From positions 1 through 29,951 of IMG/VR virus record IMGVR_UViG_3300027839_000051: a DNA stretch of 29,951 nt; one strand, 5' to 3'. Source of the DNA: a virus. Shown in pieces: positions 6,710 to 15,998 of the stretch. Within the stretch, counting starts at the first letter, position 1. Every line of letters begins with the position of its first letter. The translations under genes and the position numbers were made by a program. The notes below the pieces were generated by a model. The model was not told the DNA's origin. It saw only the letters and a program-made list of their open reading frames with translations, and made no database searches.

Positions 6710-7591
6710 TCATATCATGTAAAACCCAGAAAATGAAATCTGGTTATCTACGGTGGTGTTGGCCATGTTGCTTGCTTGCAAGAAAGTAGAAGCGCCATTT
6801 GCTGAGGATCTTTCAGTCACATATATACGGCTTGTCCCAGCTTGAAATCTTCCAGAAGTCGGATAATTTGTCCCAAAAGCAACAACCTCACCTATTGTAA
6901 CTGCACTTCTAGTGCTTAACCCTGTGCCAGAACCTGTGGCGAAAGGAAGCCCCTCAATAGTTAAGCCGCCATCAACAGAGACTACTGCCGAGTCAGTAGT
7001 AATGTACCCAGAAACATAAACAACATTACCAACTTTTGTGTATACACCGCCTGTATAGGCATTATACGTTATGGATGAAAAAGATCCTCCTGTAATGGCA
7101 TAAGTCGGAGTCCATACACCCTCCTCGTAATCCGACAAAAGCTCGCTAGTGCCAGTGCCAGCGGTAGCAGAGAAGTCGATGCCTTTGCCAGAGGTGCCTA
7201 TTACTACGTTGCCTATGCCGACAGTAAAATCACCTCCACCAGCAAAATCATAGCGGCTACCAAAGCCAATCTTGGCTCCATAGCCATCTGGATCAATAGC
7301 AACTTGATCAGAAGCGTTACGGAGTATCATGTTAACTTCAGAGCCAGCAACAAGCTTTCCCTTAACTCCATAAGCATTGTCGAATACTAAATCACTGGCT
7401 ACCATCGTTTGTTTACTGCGAACCGTTAGCGTTCCAGTAAGATCTGAGTTTCCAGTAACATCAAGATCGCCATCAACTTTAAGATCAGAGTTAATATCAA
7501 TATCACCATCGAAGGTTAATTGACCCTCAATGGTTACATCATTGAATGTTGGATTGCGCCCAAAAACGCCACCTAATGGTTTGATAGTCAT
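6710..7591 (-). CDS. tail fibre protein
   Basis: A 293-residue protein. The N-terminal segment (GGVFGRNPTFNDVTIEGQLTF) is followed by short strand repeats (INSDLKVDGDLDVTGNSDLTG, about 34-54) typical of trimeric beta-prism fibres. The second half begins at SDYEEGVWTPTYAI (about 151-164) and continues as the compact C-terminal domain seen at the tips of many phage fibres, ending in ISFSGFYMI. It is probably a fibre shaft plus receptor-binding tip. ATG at 7591 has AGGAG upstream. It lies between two pectate-lyase-type spikes and may act as connector or third receptor-binding protein. Confidence 0.78.
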   Translation of the reverse strand: MTIKPLGGVFGRNPTFNDVTIEGQLTFDGDIDINSDLKVDGDLDVTGNSDLTGTLTVRSKQTMVASDLVFDNAYGVKGKLVAGSEVNMILRNASDQVAIDPDGYGAKIGFGSRYDFAGGGDFTVGIGNVVIGTSGKGIDFSATAGTGTSELLSDYEEGVWTPTYAITGGSFSSITYNAYTGGVYTKVGNVVYVSGYITTDSAVVSVDGGLTIEGLPFATGSGTGLSTRSAVTIGEVVAFGTNYPTSGRFQAGTSRIYVTERSSANGASTFLQASNMANTTVDNQISFSGFYMI

Positions 7592-7657
7592 TATTTACTC
7601 CTAAATATTGTTAGCAATAGATAACCTAATGTCATCTGTCTATGTTGCTCCGCCGGT

Positions 7658-9940
7658 CTACGCACTAATAGCGCCAAAAGTTTTCCATGTGCCTGGAGTG
7701 CCAGCAGTAACGCAAACAAATCCAATGCTACCAGATGCAGAAGGTTCTTCATTGTAAACAATATCCCCTCTAGTCCATGTCAATATTGTAGGAGCGGCGG
7801 GATACCTGACTTCTGCTTGATCATGCGTACTGCTTGTTCTGCTAAAAGCACTTAGCAAAAATGGTGTTGCGCTATCCCAAGAATTATCTCCAGCTTCAAT
7901 AGTTGAAGTTACATCGCCAGATTTGTTTAAACCTGCATCAGAGCTAGATAGTGTAGTGTTTCTAAATAACGCAATTGATGTATCGTCAATTGAAAATCCT
8001 CGATAAAACCCAGAAAGATAATTATCTCTATAAAAGTTTTTACCTGTGGCAGTAGTATTATCTATGCAAGTATCTGTTATACCTGTTCCGCCGTGAATAA
8101 ACCTGCAATTATTAACAAAAATATCTTCTGTTGGAATAATTAAACCATTTGCTACTCCGTTGCCAAAACAATTATCAATAGTGATGTTGGTTGAGCTTGA
8201 AGTAGAAAACGCTTGCGCCATATTTTCTACAGAGCAATTATTGATTGTGCAATAGTTAGCGTTATAGAAATTAAAACCGCAGTCAGTTCCAAAAGCCCCA
8301 GATTTATGAATATGATTATTAACGTAGGTATTAAAGTCACCATGCAAAACACATACAGTATTTAAGTCTGTAGTGTCAACGCTGCGATAAAAAATATTAT
8401 CTGAAATCACATTGCGCGATACAAAAGAAAACGCAACGCCTTCGTCATATAGAACCAAATCAGCGCGAGTGTTATCCAAAAACACGTTGCCCGTTACAAC
8501 GTTGTAGTTGCTAGTTGTTGTATCAGCAGCTTCGGAATAAATACGAAACCCATACTCTGTATTGAGGGATAGACGGTTGCCAGCAATATAGCAACTACGA
8601 GAACGCCACAACATAATGCCCCTACCACCTGTCGAGGTAGCTACGCCTGTGTCACCGTTCTCAGCGCAGAGATTGGCGAAAGCCTTGCAATCATCGGAAT
8701 CGCGGAACTCAAGACCATAGTAGTAGTTGTTTGATAGTTCGCAGTTTTCTACTTTTACAAAGGAGCAAGCAACAAAGTAAAGTCCAGTTGCACCAGATTT
8801 TGTAATTTTGCAGTTGTTAATGTATATGTTTGACGAATTATCTATATAAATAGTTGAATAGCCAGATGCACCATTACCTTCAATTTCCAAATTAACAATG
8901 GAAACATTTGAAATGCTAGTACCACGCAACACATAGGGTGTAACGCCCGCACCTAATAATATTTTTGCACCTATGTCTGCTGTAATAGAAAGATTAGATT
9001 TTAGATTAATTTGGGCAGATACAAGATATGTCCCGTAAGGAAAATACAACCCATTTGCATTATCAATAGCCGCTTGTATAGCCGCAGTGTCATCCGTCAC
9101 GCCATCACCAATTGCACCAAAGTCTTCGACCGATACTGTCTCTTGGAGCTTTAGCTGGACATTCCTACCGTAAGTAGAACTTGCTTGAGTGAAGGATACT
9201 TGTGACGCAGTAGTCGAGCCTACTGGTAATACCTCAATGACCATAACCTCAATAGTGCTGAGATTAGGTGGCGCAGCAGAGAATTGTACGACAGCACCAG
9301 ATACGTTGTAAGTATCTTTCTGCTGGTACACCCCGTCAATGTAGACCTGGGTATTGTTTTCCGCACCAGGCTCCATGCCCAGAGTGAAGTTGACCGTAGC
9401 CCCATCGCCAGTAAAGTTATAGTTGTTCAGACCAGCAGCGGTAAACAGAGCAGTTGGATCTGCGACTTCAGGATTACCAGTAGTCACATCAAACTTGAGG
9501 TATTTATCCAGACGATCAGCCTTAGCAGGGATCGTCATGTCTATGCTAGTAGGATCGGTATTAGGTGCTACTAAGGCTCGGTTTGATACACCAGTATTCT
9601 GCTGGAGTGCTAACCATAGACGGTCATAGTCATTGTTTACGTCTGCCGCTAGGAAATCACCAGCATTGGTGTAAGCAGTGAGACGCTCTAACGCCATATC
9701 CCGATAGATTGTAAGGACATCACCAGTAGTTGCACCAGTGACCAGCGTGACATTACCGCCAGTGTCTACGCCTACGCCACTAACTGCGTACTCGCCAGCA
9801 CCAGCGCCTTGATTGATAAGCGTACCATTCTGGAGTACCTTAATGTCTCCGGCAGCAGCGATCTCGAACGTATATGGGAATACGGTCTGGCCGCTAGTAG
9901 CGGTGTACTGGTCTCTCGGGGTACTGTCTAATACTGTCAT
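7658..9940 (-). CDS. tailspike with T7 gp17-type N-terminal domain
   Basis: A 760-residue protein in two parts. Residues about 1-120 match the T7 tail fibre N-terminal domain that anchors the fibre to the tail tube (TPRDQYTATSGQTVFPYTFE, then VLTIYRDMALERLTAY and NNDYDRLWLALQQ). From about residue 273 comes a pectate-lyase-fold beta helix (VEDFGAIGDGVTDDTAAIQAAI, then YFPYGTYLVS) with many Asn-rich coils to about 650. It replaces the fibre shaft and tip with an enzymatic or binding spike. The last 60 residues are a small terminal domain. The start overlaps the stop of the ejection protein gene (ATGA). It is the primary spike, on which the two following receptor-binding proteins may assemble. 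Confidence 0.9.
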   Translation of the reverse strand: MTVLDSTPRDQYTATSGQTVFPYTFEIAAAGDIKVLQNGTLINQGAGAGEYAVSGVGVDTGGNVTLVTGATTGDVLTIYRDMALERLTAYTNAGDFLAADVNNDYDRLWLALQQNTGVSNRALVAPNTDPTSIDMTIPAKADRLDKYLKFDVTTGNPEVADPTALFTAAGLNNYNFTGDGATVNFTLGMEPGAENNTQVYIDGVYQQKDTYNVSGAVVQFSAAPPNLSTIEVMVIEVLPVGSTTASQVSFTQASSTYGRNVQLKLQETVSVEDFGAIGDGVTDDTAAIQAAIDNANGLYFPYGTYLVSAQINLKSNLSITADIGAKILLGAGVTPYVLRGTSISNVSIVNLEIEGNGASGYSTIYIDNSSNIYINNCKITKSGATGLYFVACSFVKVENCELSNNYYYGLEFRDSDDCKAFANLCAENGDTGVATSTGGRGIMLWRSRSCYIAGNRLSLNTEYGFRIYSEAADTTTSNYNVVTGNVFLDNTRADLVLYDEGVAFSFVSRNVISDNIFYRSVDTTDLNTVCVLHGDFNTYVNNHIHKSGAFGTDCGFNFYNANYCTINNCSVENMAQAFSTSSSTNITIDNCFGNGVANGLIIPTEDIFVNNCRFIHGGTGITDTCIDNTTATGKNFYRDNYLSGFYRGFSIDDTSIALFRNTTLSSSDAGLNKSGDVTSTIEAGDNSWDSATPFLLSAFSRTSSTHDQAEVRYPAAPTILTWTRGDIVYNEEPSASGSIGFVCVTAGTPGTWKTFGAISA

Positions 9941-12255
9941 TGCATTGCCTCGGGTAATGGTTCACCTGGTTTCCACCAATAGCCCTGTTCATAATCTTTC
10001 TGGCGTTTACGCACAATACGATTGTACTTCTTTCGAGCATTCGGATCAGCAAGCATTTCGATTTGATCGAATAGAGCGTTCTTGAGTAAGTGTGTTTGCC
10101 ATATATCTGGCGTATATCTTTCGGCAAATCTAGCTGATTCACCTAAAACATTGGTTTCTTCGCCTCGTACAGCTTCTTGTAAGTTTCCTACTGTTAACTC
10201 TTCTATGTCATCTATTAGTTGCCCAGTAGGGCCAAACGCCGTTTCTACTATCCCACCACCAAACCTGTTTACATCTGAAAACGCATAATCTCCAAGTATT
10301 CCTAAACCACCACCTTGCGCTAATGCGGCAGCAAAAAACTTAATATTATCCATTCGACGCGGCTCTTTACCAGCAGCAATATCTTTGGCCTGTAATGCAA
10401 TGCCGCCCAATACGGTGGTACTTGCAAGCAACAATCCAGCGTATTGAATTTTTTGCCCGTTAGTCGCTTGGAATGCAAAAAGTCGATACAAATGCGTGTA
10501 AGCAATAGTTAAAGGAAAAGATTTAAACATCATGACAGATCTCCATGCCTGCCCTTCAATTGTACCTCTGCCTAATCCACCTGTTGTGATTGCTGTGACT
10601 CTAGCATCAGGAGTTGGCACCGCATAATCTGTTTCAGACATAACCATTTGATGAAATTTATCACCTCCAGGTTCTAACATATCTGCAAACTTTGCGCCTT
10701 TATGATCTAGTGGCTTGCTAGATCGAAACAGATCCCAATCTTTCTCTTTGATTCCGTAAGTGTTAAACGCACGTTTTACTGCATCATCTAGCTGATCAAG
10801 ACTTTTCCCAAAGTTATCAGCGAGCATAGATGAAAACTCCATGCCAAACGCTTTCCGGCCCATCTCTGTCCAAGGTTGCAATAATGACGCTCTCATCACA
10901 CCCTCAGCAATCTTAGTGCTCATGCCAGTACCATAGATATCTGAGTACCTATTGCCAGAAGATGCTCTCATTGCATTCTCTGATATCAACCCTATCTTGG
11001 TAGCAAAAATTCTATCTGCTTCGTTTGCAGGATTTAGCAAACTTAGCTTTCTGCTGATCACTTTGAATGCTGGGATGTTGTTGTAGTTGGCCGTTAGAGC
11101 GGTAAAGCCCTCATCTGATATAGCTGATAGAAACGCCTTCCCTAGAAATGCTGCTGTCAAAAGATTCCTAGTAGACTGCATGAAATCAGCAAGACCAGTT
11201 AGCTCGCCTTGATTTAGTTTTCCTGACACATTATTGTAGATACTTTCTGATAACCACTTCTCACTGTTAGTTAACGCTTTTTGACTTTCAGCTTTGGCCC
11301 TTAAAGCTCTAAATGTACTTTCTGGATTCGGCCCAAATACCTCCATCAAGGCTACGTCATTAGCCATAGAATTCATGTGATCTGTTAACGTAGTAAATAC
11401 GTCTCCACGACCAAATTTATTCTGGTAGGCTATCCATGAGTCCGCATCCTTAAAATACAAGAATCGTCTTTCGCCGCCTTTTCTTGATAACCTTTTGCCT
11501 AACCTTGGAGCCTTCAGCTCTTTAACCTTATTTAATCCATGCGTAGTAATTGTTTCAAATACGCTGTCCAAGGCTTCATCTACCTGATCAAATAACCAGC
11601 CTTGTTGTGTCAGTGGTTGACCAGCATCGTCAAACATGAAATTAGTATCAAGCAATGGTCTAATGTATGTCTTCCATTCCTCTAGCCCCATTTTTTCAAT
11701 AGCTCTAGCGTCATGGTGTTGCGGCAGAAGCCATCGCTCATTCTTAGAAATAGAGCCACCGCGAGCATTAAAGTCGGCTCGCATTACATCGGTTACTTCT
11801 AGCCACTCTTTCGCGAATTGTTGGATTTTAGGATCATCTATGGTTTCACCGTATATAGCTTTTACTAGCTTATTTAAGCCCTCTTCATCTTGGCTGAACC
11901 CGAACATTCTAGTCCTAAAATGGGACATTGCTTCGGCAAACATTGTGTGATATCTGCTTTCGTACCATTTGCCTCTAATCTGAATATTTCGATAACCAGA
12001 AAGTCCAGTAGGATCTTTTGTCATCAACGAGGCTAAGCCGTCATATAGACCCTTAGGATGAGACTGCATCTTGCTGTAGGCTTCATGTGTTCGTACGGCC
12101 TGAATAGCAGCCTCTCGACGTTGACGCGATAGATTGCCCAGCACATTATCAATGGCAGCGTTTTGATCATCTGCCGATAATATCTGTCGTGCGACATCTG
12201 CCGATATTCTTTTATCGTTTATCGCAATGTCGATACATTCTTTAAAACTAGCCAA
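9937..12255 (-). CDS. internal virion (ejection) protein, gp16 C-terminal-like
   Basis: A 772-residue protein starting at TTG 12255, with GGAG about 9 bases upstream, its start overlapping the previous stop. It is mostly helical with polar, charged helices. The C-terminal third carries hydrophobic segments (about 611-632, GLLLASTTVLGGIAL) and Gly-rich stretches (AAALAQGGGLGILGDY), as in the large core proteins of T7-like phages that cross the host envelope during DNA ejection. No lytic transglycosylase motif is seen. Together with the two genes before it (327 and 205 residues) the total is about 1,300 residues, close to T7 gp16 (1,318), so the three may be a split gp16 counterpart. Confidence 0.8.
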   Translation of the reverse strand: MASFKECIDIAINDKRISADVARQILSADDQNAAIDNVLGNLSRQRREAAIQAVRTHEAYSKMQSHPKGLYDGLASLMTKDPTGLSGYRNIQIRGKWYESRYHTMFAEAMSHFRTRMFGFSQDEEGLNKLVKAIYGETIDDPKIQQFAKEWLEVTDVMRADFNARGGSISKNERWLLPQHHDARAIEKMGLEEWKTYIRPLLDTNFMFDDAGQPLTQQGWLFDQVDEALDSVFETITTHGLNKVKELKAPRLGKRLSRKGGERRFLYFKDADSWIAYQNKFGRGDVFTTLTDHMNSMANDVALMEVFGPNPESTFRALRAKAESQKALTNSEKWLSESIYNNVSGKLNQGELTGLADFMQSTRNLLTAAFLGKAFLSAISDEGFTALTANYNNIPAFKVISRKLSLLNPANEADRIFATKIGLISENAMRASSGNRYSDIYGTGMSTKIAEGVMRASLLQPWTEMGRKAFGMEFSSMLADNFGKSLDQLDDAVKRAFNTYGIKEKDWDLFRSSKPLDHKGAKFADMLEPGGDKFHQMVMSETDYAVPTPDARVTAITTGGLGRGTIEGQAWRSVMMFKSFPLTIAYTHLYRLFAFQATNGQKIQYAGLLLASTTVLGGIALQAKDIAAGKEPRRMDNIKFFAAALAQGGGLGILGDYAFSDVNRFGGGIVETAFGPTGQLIDDIEELTVGNLQEAVRGEETNVLGESARFAERYTPDIWQTHLLKNALFDQIEMLADPNARKKYNRIVRKRQKDYEQGYWWKPGEPLPEAMQ

Positions 12256-12865
12256 GTGTACACTCCAGTACGCTATTTATACCTTCAATCTCATCGTCAA
12301 GCTGTTTCATGAAATCGTTAGCGTTAATAAATTCCCCGTCTACAAATAACTCAGGATCATCTATATTTCTGAACGCTTGTATTGCCGCATCATAATCTTC
12401 TGCTAGGCCGTTTCTTTCCAATATGTCTCGCTCTCTTTCTGTGACGGTTGCTGGTGCTGCCTTTTGAGGCTCTGGCTCAGCATAATTAATTACCGCCCTG
12501 GAAGGTTCGTTAAACCTTGCCATCTTAGCTTCGTATTCTCGCAGTAGCTCAATATCATCTTCCATATCTCGAACAACTGCTTGCTCGTAAAAGTCTGCCA
12601 GTTCTTCATCTGGCGCTTTGCTAAGACTATCAAAATTTTCATTTAGCACTGCAACTCTCATCTCTACTTCTGGGTCTACAAATCTGTTCCCATTTCGTAA
12701 CAGATCCTCTACAAACGCGATGGCTTCATTTCGGTCGTATGATGAAATAACCCCATCTTCATACAACCTTTCGGCCAACGCATCCGGTGCTAAACCTTTA
12801 TTGCCACTTCTCCAGAATGGCTTCTGATAGCCCCCCGGAAGTGTGCCAAATTCTTTATTGCTCAT
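12248..12865 (-). CDS. ejection-protein segment, start doubtful
   Basis: A 205-residue acidic, helical protein between two internal core genes. The ATG at 12865 has no ribosome site, and the frame stays open upstream to a TAG at about 12926, encoding a plausible continuation (EIAEEYGGLNQESWLRTAD) that overlaps the end of the preceding gene. This suggests the real product is joined to the upstream frame by -1 frameshifting, or that a frameshift mutation or sequencing error split one gene. Its own function is unknown; by position it is part of the ejection apparatus. Its stop overlaps the TTG start of the 772-residue gene. Confidence 0.65.
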   Translation of the reverse strand: MSNKEFGTLPGGYQKPFWRSGNKGLAPDALAERLYEDGVISSYDRNEAIAFVEDLLRNGNRFVDPEVEMRVAVLNENFDSLSKAPDEELADFYEQAVVRDMEDDIELLREYEAKMARFNEPSRAVINYAEPEPQKAAPATVTERERDILERNGLAEDYDAAIQAFRNIDDPELFVDGEFINANDFMKQLDDEIEGINSVLECTLG

Positions 12866-12894
12866 GTCGGCTGTTCTAAGCCAAGATTCTTGAT

Positions 12895-13878
12895 TTAAGC
12901 CACCATATTCTTCTGCGATTTCCTACCGTATTTCGGCTCCTTCCCTAGCACCTTAATTTCTTTTTCTATTTCGCGAATCAGCTTGTCTCTTGATTTAGCT
13001 AGAGTCTTGTTAATGTCATCAGCATATCTACCGTATGACGAGGCAGCTTCAGCATAATCAGCGGCCATGTCACTGTAAATTGTGCTTTTTTTGAACGAGT
13101 CTATATCTTCGGCAATTCGCTCTAACGCATTAATCGCCATGTCTTCCGGCGAATCTATGTCTGGATTTATAACTTCCCTAGACTTTTGACCGACCTTCCG
13201 AAAGTAACCCGCTAAACCACCAACAGCGCCACCAAGTAATGCGCCACCAACTGCAGCACCGCCAATAGCCATTAGTGCATCATCAGTACTATATGGTGAT
13301 TCTATATCTAGCTTGTGCGTGTAGACTAATGGCTGAATTGCTAGTTCAGCAGCAGTCGCTATTGCAGCTTCTCTGCCAGCCACATTCATAGCAGAGGCTA
13401 ATACACCTAACCCTTTCGCAGCAACACCAGCAGTAGCTATAGGCAACGTTGCGATGTTAATTGGATCAAGCATAAATCCAACAGCCATGCCAAAAAACTG
13501 TGCATAACCTGATCCGCGCTCTATAACGTCTTTAGCATACTCTCTACGTTGACGCAGCTTTTCATTACGTCTTTCTCGCAGCACCGCATCTGTTTGGATA
13601 AAGTCATCTGTATCCCTAGAAAGTCTATCGTAATCTAGCTTGCCAGCAAAATTTATATACTTAGGTACATCAAAACCTTCATCTCTAAGCTGCTTGACCC
13701 TAGAATCTCTTTCCCTGTACATCTCATTATTTAAGGCGCGAGATATAGACATAGATTCGTCTATCGCCAGCCCCACAGACGCATTGAATTCTTCTGAAAA
13801 ATCTGGAGTCTCAATATACTCGGCAGGAGTATACGTCTGCATTCTCTGTCTATTGTCTTTTTTAGAAATAAAAGGCAT
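12895..13878 (-). CDS. internal virion protein with membrane segments
   Basis: A 327-residue protein. A charged N-terminal half (1-120, Arg/Glu-rich, helical) leads to a hydrophobic region: about 125-160 and 205-225 (AIGGAAVGGALLGGAVGGLAG, a glycine-zipper pattern), then a charged C-terminal tail. Such Gly/Ala-rich membrane segments are common in podophage ejection proteins that form a channel through the cell envelope. The start ATG follows the stop of the 700-residue core gene by 5 bases. It ends at a TAA while coding continues in the -1 frame into the 205-residue gene, so it may be the N-terminal part of a larger ejection protein. Confidence 0.75.
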   Translation of the reverse strand: MPFISKKDNRQRMQTYTPAEYIETPDFSEEFNASVGLAIDESMSISRALNNEMYRERDSRVKQLRDEGFDVPKYINFAGKLDYDRLSRDTDDFIQTDAVLRERRNEKLRQRREYAKDVIERGSGYAQFFGMAVGFMLDPINIATLPIATAGVAAKGLGVLASAMNVAGREAAIATAAELAIQPLVYTHKLDIESPYSTDDALMAIGGAAVGGALLGGAVGGLAGYFRKVGQKSREVINPDIDSPEDMAINALERIAEDIDSFKKSTIYSDMAADYAEAASSYGRYADDINKTLAKSRDKLIREIEKEIKVLGKEPKYGRKSQKNMVA

Positions 13879-13883
13879 TTCTG

Positions 13884-15986
13884 CTACATCCTGGAAATGC
13901 TGGTACTGCTAGTACTCGCGATATAGGCATTGATTCGTGCTGCTTCCCTTGCTCTTTCCCGAGCAATGACAGTCGCATCATACGAGAACATAAATGGTTG
14001 GCCGTTATCCATCCTGACAAATACACTAGACCCGTTGGTAAACAAGTATTTAGTATTGTCATCGTTAGTTACTTGGCTGTTTTTAATTACCTTGTTAATG
14101 TACGTTTCAGGATACGAAACTTTTTTAAGCGTTAAAGGATCTTCTATGTACCCGAGGCCACCGTTTTCTTCAATAAATTGCGGGTCTATAGCATCTATAA
14201 ACTCAACAAACCTATCGGCATCTACGCCTCTAGGCAGTTGAGTCTTGTATCCATTAACTTCTGATATCCCGCCAGTGACAGCTTTGACAGCATCTACAAA
14301 CATGTCTACATCAAAGTCTTCGCCTGGGGTTTGCGTAGCGGCATAGTATGCTATTGCAGCTTGTGCAGTAGCAGCTCTATCTTCAGCACCATAAACATTG
14401 CCCACATAATCCTCAAACGGAGCAAGATACTCTGACCGCGTAGGAGGGGTTACATTTTTCATAGCAATGGCTTCTTGTCCAGAAAGAACACGATGCATAA
14501 TATCTTCATTGCCAATAGCCCCTACTTGAGCAAATACGGCTTGATTCTTGCCAGCTATAGATCCCCAGATTTCAGGTGCTTGCTGCAATGTTTTAGCTAG
14601 TACAATTTTTTCTGGAACTGTCATTTGAGTAATTTGATCAGACAGCACTTGAGCTTCGTTATCAGTTATGGGCGGAACAGAAACACCGTAATGAGCAGAT
14701 GCAATTTCAGCTTGGGCCAATCTATTAGTTAATGATTCTGGAGAAAAAGGATCAAACTCATCAAGAGTAACTATGCCTTGTTTATTGCCAAACGCTAAAG
14801 CATCTTCGGCTAATGCTTTTTGTATGTTTTGCTCAGTAGCAAGATGCTTTGCATATCGATCTGCATCAGCTAACACTCCAGTATTGAGTTCAGATAATCT
14901 TTCGTTGCGGACAATTGTTGACTCTAGCGAAAACATTGACAGTTGCCGAATATCTTCCAATTGTTTTGCTAATTCAGTTCCCGCAACCGCTTGCTCAACT
15001 TCGGCAGTTTCTGCTGGTGATACTTCCCAACCAAGACTTACAGCAGTAGCCCAATCGTCAAATAGCTTTTTAGCGTTTTGACCTGCTACCTCTTGAGAGG
15101 CATTGTAAATAGATTGATCTCTGCTAATGGCTGACGCAGCACTTGCTCTGAATGACTCCCACTCACTAGGAGTAAATGATGCTGGCTTGTCAAATTCCTG
15201 TAGCTTTTTATATGCCTCTACATGATTGTCTGACTCTAAATCAGCCTGTAATTCTGCCTTTAGCAACCCAGATTCTAGCTGGTTTCTAGCTGAACGTTTT
15301 TGTGTTTCTGCTACATCTAGGCTTATTGCATTAATAGCAACCTGGCTATCTAGCAATGTGTAAAGATTGGCTAAACTTACCTCTGCTTGAATTCTACTGC
15401 CAGTGGCTGAACGCTCTTCGATCTCTATTGCCAATACGTCAAGACGAGCATCGTCAGCGTCTTTTGCAACCTGTCTGTTTTTGGCTACCTGATTCTTGAA
15501 TACCGCAGTTTCAGCATTAGCTACATAGTTGTCAACTGTGGCTGCGATTGCATCTCTAAAGTCTTCACTAACAATGGCATCATCACCTTCCAGTAATCCC
15601 TTCCTGTACGCCTTAGCCTTTGTTAGAAATGCTTTAGTGTTGTCTGGATGTTCTGCAGCAATGCGCTCAATCTGTTCTTTGGCATCTGTAGATACTTCCG
15701 AAAGATAGCCAGATTGCATTGCCGTATTGTACGCCTGGGCCTCAATAGACATCGATGCTAGAAAACCTTTCTTGGTTTCTGCCGACGTTCCTGCTTCTGC
15801 CGCTTCTCGACCAGCCTTCTCGCCTTTCTCAGCGCCTATCTTCTCGGCACGTTTTGCGCCTATCTCAAAAGCAATATCGCCCACTTGATCTGCTAGACCA
15901 GCGAGCGCCTGAAACCTGCGAGCAGCAGATTGATCTACTCCCGTCGGCCTGAACTCTCCGTAATATCCAATAGGCTTTTGAGCCAT
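13884..15986 (-). CDS. internal virion protein, gp15-like
   Basis: A 700-residue, almost entirely helical, Ala/Glu/Lys-rich soluble protein beginning MAQKPIGYYGEF. Length and gene order (after a gp14-like gene, before the gp16-like set) match T7 gp15 (747 residues), which stacks in the core around the portal and is ejected to form a periplasmic tube. No catalytic motif, signal peptide or membrane segment is visible. ATG at 15986 has AAAGG upstream. Assignment rests on order, size and composition; sequence identity to gp15 was not tested. Confidence 0.78.
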   Translation of the reverse strand: MAQKPIGYYGEFRPTGVDQSAARRFQALAGLADQVGDIAFEIGAKRAEKIGAEKGEKAGREAAEAGTSAETKKGFLASMSIEAQAYNTAMQSGYLSEVSTDAKEQIERIAAEHPDNTKAFLTKAKAYRKGLLEGDDAIVSEDFRDAIAATVDNYVANAETAVFKNQVAKNRQVAKDADDARLDVLAIEIEERSATGSRIQAEVSLANLYTLLDSQVAINAISLDVAETQKRSARNQLESGLLKAELQADLESDNHVEAYKKLQEFDKPASFTPSEWESFRASAASAISRDQSIYNASQEVAGQNAKKLFDDWATAVSLGWEVSPAETAEVEQAVAGTELAKQLEDIRQLSMFSLESTIVRNERLSELNTGVLADADRYAKHLATEQNIQKALAEDALAFGNKQGIVTLDEFDPFSPESLTNRLAQAEIASAHYGVSVPPITDNEAQVLSDQITQMTVPEKIVLAKTLQQAPEIWGSIAGKNQAVFAQVGAIGNEDIMHRVLSGQEAIAMKNVTPPTRSEYLAPFEDYVGNVYGAEDRAATAQAAIAYYAATQTPGEDFDVDMFVDAVKAVTGGISEVNGYKTQLPRGVDADRFVEFIDAIDPQFIEENGGLGYIEDPLTLKKVSYPETYINKVIKNSQVTNDDNTKYLFTNGSSVFVRMDNGQPFMFSYDATVIARERAREAARINAYIASTSSTSISRM

Positions 15987-15998
15987 TATTTTTTACCT

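Noticed and set aside
7592-7657. 14-codon frame between the fibre and the spike ending in TAATG
   Set aside because: Very short, no clear ribosome site of its own; more probably part of the leader of the fibre gene.
4895-9940. Possible diversity-generating retroelement, as in Bordetella phage with the similar Bbp19 protein
   Set aside because: No reverse transcriptase and no pair of near-identical template and variable repeats was seen around the fibre genes.
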